A stretch of DNA of 64,000 bases from Methylomonas paludis (GCF_018734325.1 NZ_CP073754.1:2232001-2296000); one strand, 5' to 3'. Positions 8,472 through 19,887 are shown, numbered from the stretch's first letter. Program-made: numbers and translations. Notes: generated from the letters alone by a model not told the origin.

Positions 8472-9269
8472 TTAAATGTTTGATTTGCGTTTTTGCAGCT
8501 TCAGCATCGCTATTAAACCGCCGGAGAATAACCATACTGCACCGGGTACCGGTACCGAAGCGACATTCCACACAACATGAGAATTAGCTGCGTCGATGGA
8601 AAAAGTTCCCGGCAGTTTTTCCAAAGTCATCACGGTAGAGTTTTTCAGGCCAGTGGAGATACCGGTGGTGTGTTCAAACAACAGCTCCAAGGTATTAAGG
8701 CCGGTACCGCCCAATGTGGTACTGTCGTTAACACTAGGACTGCCCTGACCTTCCCCCCAGGTGCCACCGGTTGAGTAAAATCCGGCCAGACCCTGGCTAA
8801 AAGTATCGCTAGGCACCAGTCCTACGCCACCTACGCCGTTGATATTGGCAATCCGGTTGAGGATGGTAGTTTGTAAACCGCCCATTTGAAACAGGTTTTG
8901 GGCAGCATCCAATGCTTTGTTACCCGGTTCTTCACTAACCAGCAAACCATCTAATGTGGTGCCTTTTGGGGTGATCAAATTAGCAGCGGCAATATTGTAA
9001 ATAATGCTGCCGCCATTGGCTAAGGTGTTGTTAACCCAGCTGAAAAATCCGGAATCGGACGTTGGCAACACCAGAGAATTGCTGTCCTCGCTGATGAACG
9101 TGGCCAAACTCACACCCAGGTCGATGTTGTACGATGTGCTTTGATAGGTATCGTAAGCATTTAAAAACAAATCGTTGTTGGGTAATGTTGTCGCCTGCGC
9201 CACTGAGACGCCGCCGGCCAACATCAAGCTTAAGCCTAATGTTTTTAATCTATCTGGCTTCATGATCAT
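8472..9269 (-). CDS. PEP-CTERM-type exported protein
   Basis: 265 residues with a signal peptide (LGLSLMLAGGVSVAQA) and a C-terminal sorting tripartite signal VPVPGAVWLFSGGLIAMLKL plus QKRK. The body has repeated acidic and Asn/Gly-rich segments and no catalytic motif. Exosortase would cleave after the VP motif and anchor the protein at the outer surface. AGAGGTG lies before the ATG at 9269; the second ATG (9263) is also possible. No exosortase gene is in the window. Function is unknown. Confidence 0.7.
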   Translation of the reverse strand: MIMKPDRLKTLGLSLMLAGGVSVAQATTLPNNDLFLNAYDTYQSTSYNIDLGVSLATFISEDSNSLVLPTSDSGFFSWVNNTLANGGSIIYNIAAANLITPKGTTLDGLLVSEEPGNKALDAAQNLFQMGGLQTTILNRIANINGVGGVGLVPSDTFSQGLAGFYSTGGTWGEGQGSPSVNDSTTLGGTGLNTLELLFEHTTGISTGLKNSTVMTLEKLPGTFSIDAANSHVVWNVASVPVPGAVWLFSGGLIAMLKLQKRKSNI

Positions 9270-9659
9270 AAATCACCTCTTTTGGGCTATGCCCCTGAAA
9301 AAATAGTTATCAAATACCCTTTAGCATCCTTAGGCCGCACCAGGGTGGCTTACTACAGAATTACAAACTATACTTAATGCGATATGTCCCTATGGTAATA
9401 ACGTAAGTTATTTTTCATGATATGTCAAAGTGTATATATCGAATTGATTATTTACCCTAAGGAAACAGTGTTTTTTCAAGCTGTTAAACCAAATATTTTG
9501 GTCTTGTATAGCAAATAAGCGCTAGTCTTATGCTATAAATTCGATATTATTTGCTTAAAACATGCAATATCATTCACTAACGATATATCTTCTTATATAC
9601 GATAATTTGTGACCACTGCCGATGTAGCTCTGCATTCGGGATAATTTGGGTAAAGACTG
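9270..9659. other. Divergent promoter region before giant exoprotein
   Basis: 390 AT-rich bases between divergent genes, so it must hold promoters for both. A direct repeat GATATGTC occurs near 9381 and 9420. No known riboswitch pattern was recognised. A long leader for the exoprotein is possible. Confidence 0.45.
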
Positions 9660-12600
9660 ATGAAATTTTGCTTGAAAACTGGCATGACCCAATATTGCAA
9701 CTGGTTATCCAGCGGCATTCTGATGTTGAGCGGTATAGGCAATGTGTACAGCGATGATGTAGGCTTGCCTATTGCCACCCAGGCTGGCTCTGTCGATGGC
9801 AATCTGACCAGCCCCGCCTTACATTCCGGCATAGATATCGGCAGTGCGATGGCCAGTTATAGTGCCGATGGACATAAGCTGACCATAGAGCAAACTACGA
9901 AACAAGTGATACTGGACTGGAACAGTTTTGATATCGGCGCAGGCAATTCTGTGCAATTTGTGCAGCCGGATACGACGTCAATTGCCTTGAACAATATTCA
10001 CCAACTTAACGCCAGTGAAATTCTGGGCAATTTATCGGCCAATGGTCAGTTGTATCTGGTCAACAATAATGGCTTTGTATTTGGGCAACACAGTGAGGTT
10101 GATACCAATAGTCTGGTGGTCAGCAGTCTGAATATCACTGATACCGTGTTTAAACAGGGCATTGTTAATGTGGTCAATAATGCAGCACCAAGCACCAGCA
10201 CACCCGGTAACGCTAACACAACAGCGGTAGCGGCTTTAACAGCAGATGGCGTGGTGTACCGCAACACGGCGGCCGGCCAGGAAAAAATTCGGGTATTGGT
10301 GGAAAAAGGCGCGCATATCAATGCGGCAGATACCGGCCGGGTGATTCTGGCCGCTCCGGAAGTGGAAAATGACGGCTCCATAAGAGCACAGGATGGCCAG
10401 GTGATTTTGGCTGCTGCTACCGATAAAGTTTATCTACAGGAATCCAGTTCCAGTCAGTTGCGGGGGCTGTTGGTGGAAGTACAAACCGGCGGTGATGCCA
10501 AAAATCTGGGCACGATTCTGACTGAGCGCGGTGATACCACTATGATGGGTTTTGCTGTATCCCAACAAGGCGTCATATCTGCCAGCACTTCGGTGGCTTT
10601 AAACGGCAGCATCCGGCTATTGGCTCGGGAAGGTGCGCAATTGGTCAATACTTCATCCAACTCTACGACTAATTATATTCTGGAACCTATCAGCAATAGC
10701 ACTGTGCGCAGCCATGATGCCAGTGACGGCTTAGGTCAACAGGCTAGCGTGACGCTGGCTAAAGGTAGTATCAGCCAGATAAAACTGGATGCAAGTGATG
10801 GAAATACAGTGACTGGGCAAGCTCAGCCTAAATCGCTGCTTGACGTGGAAGCCGGTTATATAGACATGAAAGCCTCGGCCAAGATTATTGCTCATGGCGG
10901 TGAGGTTAATATGACGGCCAATCTGTCACCAACCAACAGCAATCAATACTTCCCGGACACACAACCTTTGGCACCGGTAACTGCCGGTAATAACAGCCGA
11001 ATTTTTCTGGAAACCGGCAGCAGTATTGATGTGTCAGGGGCGAGCGATGTGCTGATGCCGATGTCCAGCAATGAAGTGGACTTGACCCTCTACAGCTATG
11101 AGTTGCGCAACGATCCCATTCAGAAAAATGGCTTGTTATACGGTAAAACCATTGAAGTTGATACTCGTCAGGGCACGGCCTTGGCCGATATTTCCGGAGC
11201 GGTGGCAGCTGAAAAGTATTCGGTGTATTACCGCAATAGTGCGGCGGGCACGGTTAATCTGATTTCAGAAGGCGACACCCTGATTCAGAAGGGGGCTGAT
11301 ATTAATATATCGGGGGGTTGGCTGGATTATCAGGCCGGAATAATCAATATGACGCAGTTGGTATCCAATGGCGTGGTATTCAGTCTGGCCAATGCCGACC
11401 CTAACCGGATTTATCAACAAATATCCACGCTAGCTAGCTACCAAACAGCCTACTCTCAGGGCATGAATGCCGGCACAGTTAATATTCATAGCCGGGATTT
11501 GGTGCTGGACGGAAATATACTCTCAGCAACCCGCTATGGCCAATTTCAACGTAGCGCCGCCAGTTTGCCTGCCGGCGGCCAGTTGAATATTGACACCACC
11601 TGGTCAGGCGTTTATCAGCAGGACGTGATTTTTCAGAATAGCCAAACTTATACCATCATCCCCGCTACCGGTAGTGTGTTCAGCCCTCTGTATTTAAGTC
11701 AAGCATTGTTTTTTCAGGTTTTTAAGCACAACAATCTGCAACAGAATTTGAATCTGAATCTGAAAACCGGCGGTAATCTGCTGATTGAGCCTAACACTAA
11801 AATTGACCTGCAAGCATTGGCTAATTTAAGTCTGCAAGCCGGTGCTATTGATGTCCAGGGCAGCATCAAGAGTGTTGGTGGTAATGTCAGTTTAACTACT
11901 CTGGTGGGCGAGGATAAAACCCGTTCCAGCACCGGCGAAATACGGTTGAGCAGTAAGAGTAATATTGATACCAGTGGTGTCTGGATTAACGATGTATACA
12001 ACTTGCAGCATAATAATGCTCTGGCTGCTTTAGCCATCAATGCCGGTAATATCAGTTTGCAGGCACAGGGTGATTTGATCTTGTCACAGGGAGCGCAATT
12101 AAATGCCAATGGTGGGGCTTGGCTGCAAGCTAACACGACACTTAATGCCGGCACAGGCGGTGCTATCAGTTTGAGTTCTGCCGGGAATAATACCGACACC
12201 TTATTGCAACTGGGTGCCACACTGTCTGCCTATGCCTTATATAACGGCGGCAGCTTAAACATAGCTGCCAATAGCATCGATATCAGTAATTCAGGCGGCA
12301 TTGACACTGTGGGCGTGTTACAACTGGCAACCGGTAAATTATTACACGGTGGCGGGTTCAGCAATTACACGCTGACCGCCAATAATGGCGGCTTAACGAT
12401 TGCCGAAAATACTGCCATACAATTACGCCAAAGTAACTGGCAGTTGTCAGCGGCTGCTTACAATACCAACGGCGGTTCTTTAGCTGATCTGACTACGGAG
12501 ACCTTGCTGCCCGACTATCAGCGCAATGCGGTAAATTTGACATTGAATGTGCTGCAAACTGTACAAGGGGTAGACCAGAATCTGGCAATCGACATTGCCA

Positions 12601-15600
12601 AAAACGCCACGATTACTACTGACCCGCTGGCGAGCATTAGCCTGAAATCTGATGCCAATATCAATATAGATGGTAGCCTGAGCGCACCAGCCGGCAATAT
12701 TAATATCAGTGTGGTAGCACCACCGAACGCCAGTTCCGATCCAGGCTATAACCCCAATCAGGCTATTACGCTTGGGACAGACGCGATTTTGTCCACACAC
12801 GGCACAGTAATAATGACTCCCAATCCAGCAGGACTGGCAGTAGGCAAAGTTCTGGATGGCGGCACGATCAGTATCAGCGCTAATCGCGGCTATATCCTCA
12901 CCGCCGGCAACAGTACCTTGGATGTATCCGGCATCAGTGCCGGGCTGGATATTATCAACACTCAAGGCATTCATTTTCAGCTTGTTCCAGGCAATGCCGG
13001 TAGCATTAATTTGACCGCTGCGGAAGGCATGATATTACAAGGCAAATTCCTGGCTAAGGCTGGAACCGGCGAGACTGCTGCCGGCAGCGGCTCTACAGCA
13101 GCCGGCGGCAGTCTGAATATCAGCCTGAATGCACAGAACCGGGCCGAACCATTTGACGTACCCTTCCCTACTGGTGATCGCATTATCAATCTGAGCAGCA
13201 AGACTGTTAATTTGCTGGACAGCTCTCAACTCAGCAATCCGCTTATCCCCACGGCACTAAACGGTCAGGCTTATATTTCCACGGATCAAATTACTCAAGC
13301 CGGTTTTGACAGTGTCAAACTACAAAGCTTTATTAATACCGGTACCCAATCAGAACCGGAACCACAAAATGGCGCGATAAACTTTGTGGGTGATGTGAAT
13401 TTGGCGGTAAAACTTAATCTGGAACTGGATGCACCGCAGCTCACCCATAGCTGGTTGACGCCAGAAGATAAGGGTCAGGTGATTTTGACGGCCGACACAC
13501 TGACTTTAGGCTCCAGTCAGAATCAAACTGTAATCGGCAGTTTGAACAGTTCTACCCAGCCGGCGCAATTGCTCCAGCTTAATGCTGCCAATATCGATTT
13601 GCGCGGTGCCGCCCAGATCAGCGATTTTGCCCTGACCCAAATCAACAGCAGCGGAGATGTACAGTTAATTGGGGTGAATCCAAATTATCAAGCTAATTTG
13701 CTGGGGGCCTTAAACTTGAGTGGTAATCTGGACATCAGTGCCAGAGAAATCTACCCCACCACACTGACTCAATACCAGATCAGTATAGACCCATTCCTGA
13801 ACCCAAACGGGACGCTGAAAATTTTAAGCAATTCGGCCACGCCAGTCACTCCGCTATCAGCAGCCGGGCAACTAACCATCAACGCGCCTATCATAGACAA
13901 CGCAGGGGCATTACTAGCCCCATTCGGCAAAATTGAGCTAGATGCCGGCAATAATTTAACTTTAGAAGCCCATAGCCTGACTTCAGTTGCGGACAGCGAC
14001 AATTTGACTATCCCTTTCGGCCAGACGCAGGGCAATGGTAAATACTGGATATATCCTTTGGGCACTGCTGTTAATATTCAAAGCGGCACTCCACAAAAAA
14101 CCATCACTCTGCATGGCCCCAGTATTAATCTGTTGCCGGATTCTGTGGTGAACTTGAATGGTGGGGGTGATTTGCTGGCTTATGAATTTACCCCGGCACC
14201 GGGCGGCAGTATCGATTATCTCAACCCGGCGTATTTACAAAGCTATGCCATTCTCCCCGACCTACAGAGCGGCTATGCCGCCTACGATGCCCAGTTATTT
14301 GCTAATTCCGGACTGAGCTTGGGAGCAAGTATTCATTTAAGCGCCGACTCTGGAGTACCCGCCGGCAATTATGTGTTATTGCCGGCCTATGATGCTCTGT
14401 TACCAGGGGCTTACCTGATTACACCAGCGGCAGGCACCACCAATATGACACCGGGCAGCAGCGGGTCATTACCGGATGGCGCTTCCGTGGTGGCCGGCTA
14501 TCTGTTTAACCAGGGCAGTCAAGTTTCCGCAGCGCTTTGGTCGGGATTTACCGTGCAATCCGGCAAGCTGATCAGCACTTATTCACCTTATTTATTGAGT
14601 ACCGCCAGCCAGTTTTACAGCAGCCAAACTAATAATGGGGTGGCTGCCGCATTGCCGGAAGATGCCGGTGACTTGACCTTGCTGGCTAGTCAGGCTCTGA
14701 ATATTGCCGGACAAATCAATGCCACAGCATTTCTTGGGAAAGGACTGGGTGGAATGCTGGATATTAGTGCCAATAATATTGAAGTGGTCAATCAAGCACC
14801 GGCTATTAATACACCAAATACGATTATTCTACTTGCCTCTAATCTTAACCAATTGGGTGTAGACAGTATTTTGCTGGGCGGACGCCGTACCCGCACCAGT
14901 ACGGAAACCCAACTAGCCGTCAGTGCACATAGCGTGGATATCGACAAGGATGTGGCTTTAACTGCTCCGGAAATTATTTTGGCAGCCGATGATAGCGTTA
15001 AGCTGGATAGGGGTGCCAGTATTAGTGCGGTAGGCAGCCTCAAGCATAGCGACACCTTGCTGCAAATCAGCAATTCGGCTAACCCCAGCACAGATAAAAC
15101 CAACACTGATGGAGCCTTACTCAGAGTATCCAGCGCGGCATCTGCGCTGGTGGAACGTAATGCCGCAGGACTGGATCAACAGTACGGCACCCTAGATATA
15201 GAGGCGGGTGCTACGTTGAACAGCGCTGGATCTATTTTGCTGGATGCCAGTAAAACCGGCACCATTTTGGGTAATATTCAAATGACCCAAGGTGAATTAA
15301 CTTTAAGTTCCAGCTTAATTACCTTAGGCGGGGGTAGCGATTCCGGGATGGGTTTTCAGCTTTCCAACGCCATTCTGAACCAATTACATGTTGATAATCT
15401 GGTACTGAACAGTTATAGCTCGGTCAACATCGCCGATGGCGTTAATTTACAGTTAAATAATTTGAGTATTGATGCCGCCGGTATTTATGGCTATGCCGGC
15501 GATACGGCAAAGATTAATGCTGGAACCATCAGTTTGCAAAACAGCCTGGCTGCTGTTGCTGCCGGTCAGGCCGCCGGGTCTGGGACGCTGCAGTTGACAG

Positions 15601-18600
15601 CGACTACTATCACGCTGGGAGCCGGTCAATATCAGATATCCGGCTTCAGCCAGCTAAACCTGAATGCCACTGGCAAATTGCTTGATGATGGCCTCAGTGC
15701 GCTTGATGTGAACGGTAATGTCAATATTACCACGCCGCTATGGACAGCTAATGCCGGTGCCGACACCACCCTGAATCTGGGCGCTCATCAACTTACCACA
15801 ACAGCTAGCGGCACGGCCTCGACCAATTCCGCACTGGGAGCCGCACTGACTGTCAATGCCGGCAGCATTAATCAGCAAACGGCTATTGATATGGCATCCG
15901 GTAAGGTGGTACTTAATGCCAGCAATGGCTTAACCATAACCGGCAGTGGTTCGATAGACACTTCCGGGCAAGTGATTAATCTGGCCGGTAATGCTATGTA
16001 CAGCAACGGCGGGATGATCAGTCTGACCAGCGCTTTATCCGATATTAACGTGGCCGGTAACCTGAATGTATCCGGCTCCAAACTGGGCGGCAATGCCGGC
16101 AGTCTGGTGCTGAATGCGGCCGACGGCAGTGTGTCGCTGGCCGGCACTCTGCAAGGATTTGGCTATCAGGGGGCAAACGGCGGCAATATTGCTATTCACA
16201 GTAACCGGACTTCTGAAAGCAAGTTTTCGGCTTTGAGCAAAATACTGCAAGATGACGGTTTTAATCACAATTTTGCCGTGCGCCTGGGGCAAGGCGATCT
16301 AGCACTGGATCAAAATTATACTTTGCAAGCCGCCAGTATTACTCTCACCGCTGATAACGGTCTGGTGGACATTTCCGGCAATTTGAATGTCAACGCGACT
16401 CAGGCCGGCGATATTCGGCTTTCCGGCAATAACGGCGTCAAAATCGAAACCACCGCTTCATTGACCGCTGTATCTACCGGCAACGCTAATAGCGGCGGTA
16501 ATATTACCCTGACTTCGGCTCCGGTCAATTCCAGCAGTTCCGGGGTAATAATAGCCAAGGACGCAAACCTGGATGTGAGCGGCGGCAGTAATGGTTCCGG
16601 GGGGGTAGTTGATATTATTGTCAATCGGCTCGGCGCAGACGATGCCGCGATAGCTTTATCAGGCACTGTACATGGCGCAGCTTCCTTGGATGTGTATGCC
16701 ATGGCACATTATGTTAATGTCGATTTGAGCGATCAGCAATTTCAGCAAATGCTGACGGATAGCCAAACCTATCTGAATGCTGCTGCATTGAACGACAATC
16801 TGCAAACCAGATTGGGAAATTTTGATTTATTGCCTGGCTTGGACATCCAAAACAGTTCCAGCTTAAGCTGGAATATTAGCACCGTGTTAAGTGATGCTGT
16901 CAGTAAACCTGGTCTGCTGAGCATACGCTCCGGCACCGATATTAATATCAACACCACCCTCAGTGATGGTTTTGTACCGAATCAGGCGAAACTGCAATTA
17001 AGCAGTGGCTCTTCATGGCGTTATAACATTGCCGCTGGTGCGGATCTATCCAGTGCAGACATGCAGGATATAGTAACGGACGGCACTACAGGTAATTTAA
17101 CCATCGCCGCCAATACCAGCATCAGAACCGGTACCGGCGACATTTATCTGGCTGCTGGCAAAAATATTGTCTTGAGCGATTGGACATCTACTGTCTACAC
17201 TGCCGGACACCAATCGGCATTAACTGATCCCTACGCCAAATACCGGCCCACTAGTTTTGCCGTGCAATATCCGGATCAAGGTGGGAATGTCACGCTGATA
17301 GCCGGCAACAATATTATCGGCGCGGCTAGCCCGCAAGTGGTGTCGGACTGGCTGCAACGCTCCGGCAACTGGAATTCGGGTGCCGCTGTGGGTATAAATA
17401 ATCTACCGACCGCCTGGGGTATTGATTTTGGCTATACCAACCCAACTGCTATAGGCACCGGCACCAGTTATGTAAATTCCACTCTGGGCTTTCGGGAAAA
17501 TATCGGCGCCTTGGGCGGTGGTAATGTAACTGTTCAAGCCGGGAACAATATACAGGATTTATCGGTAGTATTGCCCACTAACGCTGTCAGCCAATTAGTG
17601 AACGGCAGCACCGTATTAACCGAACAAGGTGGCGGTTATCTTAGGGTAACCGCAGGCGGTGATATTAACGGTGGGCTGTTTTATGATGAAAAAGGTAAGG
17701 CGGATATTAGCGCAGGCGGGGCCATTAGCGGCGGCTCGCAATTCAGTAACGGTCCGATTCTGGCTCTGGGAGACACTCAATTCAATGTCAATGCCGGTAA
17801 TGGCATTGAATTAAGTACTGTACTTAATCCATTTATTATTGCCCAGGCCGGCGTCAAAGCTCCCAAGATGGATTATTTCAGTAGTTATACCGCAAACAGC
17901 GCAGTTAAGCTGACCAGTCTGGCAGGTAATATTGTGTTAAATAACAATACCAGTGCCGTTACCAATCAAATTGTCGCTTGTCTGGATGCCAGTTGTACCG
18001 GTAATCAGGCTGGGGATTTTTATAACAATCTAAGTGCTGTTACCGACATTACGCCCTTATTGGCAATGTATCCCGGCAGTCTGAGTGCCGCGGCCTTAAC
18101 CGGCGGCATCCAGATCGAAAATTCTATGAGTTTGTATTCCGCTGCCGACAGTAGCTTTAACCTATTAGCCAGTGCTGATATCAGCTTTGCCGACAGTGTG
18201 GTGTTAACTCAGCTGGATGTCAATCCTGCCCAACTTTTACCGCTTATGCAGCCGGTCACCAGTTTTTCCATCACCAGTGATTACTGGTTAGCAAATAATT
18301 ATGACAGCGTGCTGGGTCATGCCGCCCAACCAGTTCATAGCAATGATACCAGTACGAATCTGATCGCCTCCGCCCAGGGGAGCTTGATAGGTTTAGGTAC
18401 CGGTGCAATCATTGCTGCCGCCAAAGCAACCGATGTGTCTGCCGGTTTGAATTTGAACAATCTAAGCCTGTTCATTCAGAATCTGCCCGGCACTTATCAG
18501 GATGTCAGCACTATCAGTGTTGGTGGCGATATACTTTACCCCAGCCAACGCAATCCGGTAACCGGCGTGTTTCAGGGCTCGGGCCTGATTAAAGTCGCTG

Positions 18601-19850
18601 GCCCCGGCTGGTTGAATGTCTGGGCCGGTGGCAGTATTGATCTGGGTGTTTCCGCCGGCATCACCAGCGTCGGCTCTTTATACAATAGTGCTTTGCAAAA
18701 TTACAGCGGTGCCGGCATCAACTTATTGGCTGGTGCAAGTGTGGGCGCGACCAGTCAAAGTTTATCGGCATACTGGCAACACTATGTCCTCGACAACACA
18801 TACCGCAATCAATTGAGCCAGCAACTGAACTCTGTATTGAGACAAGCACCCAGCACCAATAATTTGGCGCTGGCAGGTAATCTGCGCAGTCTGTTGAACG
18901 CATTGGCTACAGCACAACAGCAATTGCCGGATGCAGATCTAAACAGCCATTGGCAATTAGCCCTGAATATTCTGTTTGACCAGTTCCGGCTGACGGCAAC
19001 TGAAGTCAATATTTATCATAATAATTCCGCTTATCAGGCGGGATATGATGCTATAAAACGGCTGTTTCCCAATCCCGGCCAAGCCGACATTAGTCTGGAC
19101 TTCAGTCAAATTCAGACGCTGGAGGGCGGTGATATCAATCTGCTGGCACCAGGCGGCCAGATTAATGTCGGCCTGGCGGCATCTGATATTGCTACTGATA
19201 AAAGTGCCGCCCAATTAGGTGTGGTAGCTCAGGGCCAAGGCAATGTCAATATCCTCACCAAAGGTGATCTACAGGTTAACCAGTCTCGGGTTTTCACGCT
19301 GGAGGGGGGTGATATTAGTGTCTGGTCCTCTGATGGCAATATTGATGCCGGGCGCGGTACAAAATCATCACTGGCCACTCAATTACCGATTGGTAATTAT
19401 GATGCCTACGGCAATTTGCTGCTGGTTTACCCTGCCAGCGTCAGTGGTAGCGGAATTCGCGCTCAATCTGGCTATAACAGTAAAACCATAGGCAATATCA
19501 CGCTGCTGGCACCACATGGGGTAGTCAATGCCGGTGAAGCTGGTATTGCTGGAGATAATATTACCATTGCCGCCATGGCTGTGATTGGCGCTACTAATAT
19601 ACAGGCCCTGGGAACTACGCTGGGGGTACCCCAAACCCAAAACGGGTTTGTTATTCCAGATGCGGTTAGCAATGCTGCTGCAGCGGCGGCGCGCAATTCC
19701 AGCATCAACATGATTGAAGAGAGAAGCGATGCAATAGAACGCACTAACAAAACGACCAGAGTCGTTATGCTGGATACGCAAATTTTGGGATTTGGGCGTT
19801 GCAGTGTGGCTGAAGTGCGGGAGGGTAAGCAAGCGTGCGGGGGACGCTGA
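9660..19850 (+). CDS. Giant two-partner-secretion exoprotein (filamentous haemagglutinin type)
   Basis: 3396 residues. After a signal peptide (ending near GIGNVYS, about residue 31) comes a TPS domain: TIEQTTKQVILDWNSFDIGAG, VQFVQPDTTSIALNNI, ILGNLSANGQLYLVNNNGFV then FGQ, the pattern recognised by TpsB outer-membrane transporters. The remainder is thousands of residues of short Asn/Gly/Ser-rich strands (LNAGxISL, GGNISI) expected to form a long right-handed beta-helix. The C-terminus has two Cys (3381, 3393) in a basic tail, recalling the cysteine pair that tethers HMW1 adhesin to its transporter. No contact-dependent toxin domain is seen. The TpsB gene is not adjacent. Probable role: adhesion or biofilm. 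Confidence 0.88.
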   Translation: MKFCLKTGMTQYCNWLSSGILMLSGIGNVYSDDVGLPIATQAGSVDGNLTSPALHSGIDIGSAMASYSADGHKLTIEQTTKQVILDWNSFDIGAGNSVQFVQPDTTSIALNNIHQLNASEILGNLSANGQLYLVNNNGFVFGQHSEVDTNSLVVSSLNITDTVFKQGIVNVVNNAAPSTSTPGNANTTAVAALTADGVVYRNTAAGQEKIRVLVEKGAHINAADTGRVILAAPEVENDGSIRAQDGQVILAAATDKVYLQESSSSQLRGLLVEVQTGGDAKNLGTILTERGDTTMMGFAVSQQGVISASTSVALNGSIRLLAREGAQLVNTSSNSTTNYILEPISNSTVRSHDASDGLGQQASVTLAKGSISQIKLDASDGNTVTGQAQPKSLLDVEAGYIDMKASAKIIAHGGEVNMTANLSPTNSNQYFPDTQPLAPVTAGNNSRIFLETGSSIDVSGASDVLMPMSSNEVDLTLYSYELRNDPIQKNGLLYGKTIEVDTRQGTALADISGAVAAEKYSVYYRNSAAGTVNLISEGDTLIQKGADINISGGWLDYQAGIINMTQLVSNGVVFSLANADPNRIYQQISTLASYQTAYSQGMNAGTVNIHSRDLVLDGNILSATRYGQFQRSAASLPAGGQLNIDTTWSGVYQQDVIFQNSQTYTIIPATGSVFSPLYLSQALFFQVFKHNNLQQNLNLNLKTGGNLLIEPNTKIDLQALANLSLQAGAIDVQGSIKSVGGNVSLTTLVGEDKTRSSTGEIRLSSKSNIDTSGVWINDVYNLQHNNALAALAINAGNISLQAQGDLILSQGAQLNANGGAWLQANTTLNAGTGGAISLSSAGNNTDTLLQLGATLSAYALYNGGSLNIAANSIDISNSGGIDTVGVLQLATGKLLHGGGFSNYTLTANNGGLTIAENTAIQLRQSNWQLSAAAYNTNGGSLADLTTETLLPDYQRNAVNLTLNVLQTVQGVDQNLAIDIAKNATITTDPLASISLKSDANINIDGSLSAPAGNINISVVAPPNASSDPGYNPNQAITLGTDAILSTHGTVIMTPNPAGLAVGKVLDGGTISISANRGYILTAGNSTLDVSGISAGLDIINTQGIHFQLVPGNAGSINLTAAEGMILQGKFLAKAGTGETAAGSGSTAAGGSLNISLNAQNRAEPFDVPFPTGDRIINLSSKTVNLLDSSQLSNPLIPTALNGQAYISTDQITQAGFDSVKLQSFINTGTQSEPEPQNGAINFVGDVNLAVKLNLELDAPQLTHSWLTPEDKGQVILTADTLTLGSSQNQTVIGSLNSSTQPAQLLQLNAANIDLRGAAQISDFALTQINSSGDVQLIGVNPNYQANLLGALNLSGNLDISAREIYPTTLTQYQISIDPFLNPNGTLKILSNSATPVTPLSAAGQLTINAPIIDNAGALLAPFGKIELDAGNNLTLEAHSLTSVADSDNLTIPFGQTQGNGKYWIYPLGTAVNIQSGTPQKTITLHGPSINLLPDSVVNLNGGGDLLAYEFTPAPGGSIDYLNPAYLQSYAILPDLQSGYAAYDAQLFANSGLSLGASIHLSADSGVPAGNYVLLPAYDALLPGAYLITPAAGTTNMTPGSSGSLPDGASVVAGYLFNQGSQVSAALWSGFTVQSGKLISTYSPYLLSTASQFYSSQTNNGVAAALPEDAGDLTLLASQALNIAGQINATAFLGKGLGGMLDISANNIEVVNQAPAINTPNTIILLASNLNQLGVDSILLGGRRTRTSTETQLAVSAHSVDIDKDVALTAPEIILAADDSVKLDRGASISAVGSLKHSDTLLQISNSANPSTDKTNTDGALLRVSSAASALVERNAAGLDQQYGTLDIEAGATLNSAGSILLDASKTGTILGNIQMTQGELTLSSSLITLGGGSDSGMGFQLSNAILNQLHVDNLVLNSYSSVNIADGVNLQLNNLSIDAAGIYGYAGDTAKINAGTISLQNSLAAVAAGQAAGSGTLQLTATTITLGAGQYQISGFSQLNLNATGKLLDDGLSALDVNGNVNITTPLWTANAGADTTLNLGAHQLTTTASGTASTNSALGAALTVNAGSINQQTAIDMASGKVVLNASNGLTITGSGSIDTSGQVINLAGNAMYSNGGMISLTSALSDINVAGNLNVSGSKLGGNAGSLVLNAADGSVSLAGTLQGFGYQGANGGNIAIHSNRTSESKFSALSKILQDDGFNHNFAVRLGQGDLALDQNYTLQAASITLTADNGLVDISGNLNVNATQAGDIRLSGNNGVKIETTASLTAVSTGNANSGGNITLTSAPVNSSSSGVIIAKDANLDVSGGSNGSGGVVDIIVNRLGADDAAIALSGTVHGAASLDVYAMAHYVNVDLSDQQFQQMLTDSQTYLNAAALNDNLQTRLGNFDLLPGLDIQNSSSLSWNISTVLSDAVSKPGLLSIRSGTDININTTLSDGFVPNQAKLQLSSGSSWRYNIAAGADLSSADMQDIVTDGTTGNLTIAANTSIRTGTGDIYLAAGKNIVLSDWTSTVYTAGHQSALTDPYAKYRPTSFAVQYPDQGGNVTLIAGNNIIGAASPQVVSDWLQRSGNWNSGAAVGINNLPTAWGIDFGYTNPTAIGTGTSYVNSTLGFRENIGALGGGNVTVQAGNNIQDLSVVLPTNAVSQLVNGSTVLTEQGGGYLRVTAGGDINGGLFYDEKGKADISAGGAISGGSQFSNGPILALGDTQFNVNAGNGIELSTVLNPFIIAQAGVKAPKMDYFSSYTANSAVKLTSLAGNIVLNNNTSAVTNQIVACLDASCTGNQAGDFYNNLSAVTDITPLLAMYPGSLSAAALTGGIQIENSMSLYSAADSSFNLLASADISFADSVVLTQLDVNPAQLLPLMQPVTSFSITSDYWLANNYDSVLGHAAQPVHSNDTSTNLIASAQGSLIGLGTGAIIAAAKATDVSAGLNLNNLSLFIQNLPGTYQDVSTISVGGDILYPSQRNPVTGVFQGSGLIKVAGPGWLNVWAGGSIDLGVSAGITSVGSLYNSALQNYSGAGINLLAGASVGATSQSLSAYWQHYVLDNTYRNQLSQQLNSVLRQAPSTNNLALAGNLRSLLNALATAQQQLPDADLNSHWQLALNILFDQFRLTATEVNIYHNNSAYQAGYDAIKRLFPNPGQADISLDFSQIQTLEGGDINLLAPGGQINVGLAASDIATDKSAAQLGVVAQGQGNVNILTKGDLQVNQSRVFTLEGGDISVWSSDGNIDAGRGTKSSLATQLPIGNYDAYGNLLLVYPASVSGSGIRAQSGYNSKTIGNITLLAPHGVVNAGEAGIAGDNITIAAMAVIGATNIQALGTTLGVPQTQNGFVIPDAVSNAAAAAARNSSINMIEERSDAIERTNKTTRVVMLDTQILGFGRCSVAEVREGKQACGGR

Positions 19851-19866
19851 ACATATGACGTGGACA

Positions 19867-19887
19867 GGAGCGGCTGATTACCGCTCC
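19867..19887. terminator. Hairpin between convergent genes
   Basis: A 7-bp perfect stem GGAGCGG / CCGCTCC with a 7-base loop lies between the ends of the exoprotein and the small secreted protein gene. No long T run follows directly, so it may be a weak or bidirectional terminator. Confidence 0.4.

Noticed and set aside
10046-19832. Many long antisense open frames inside the exoprotein gene
   Set aside because: They follow from the repetitive codon pattern of the beta-helix gene; none has a family signal or ribosome binding site.
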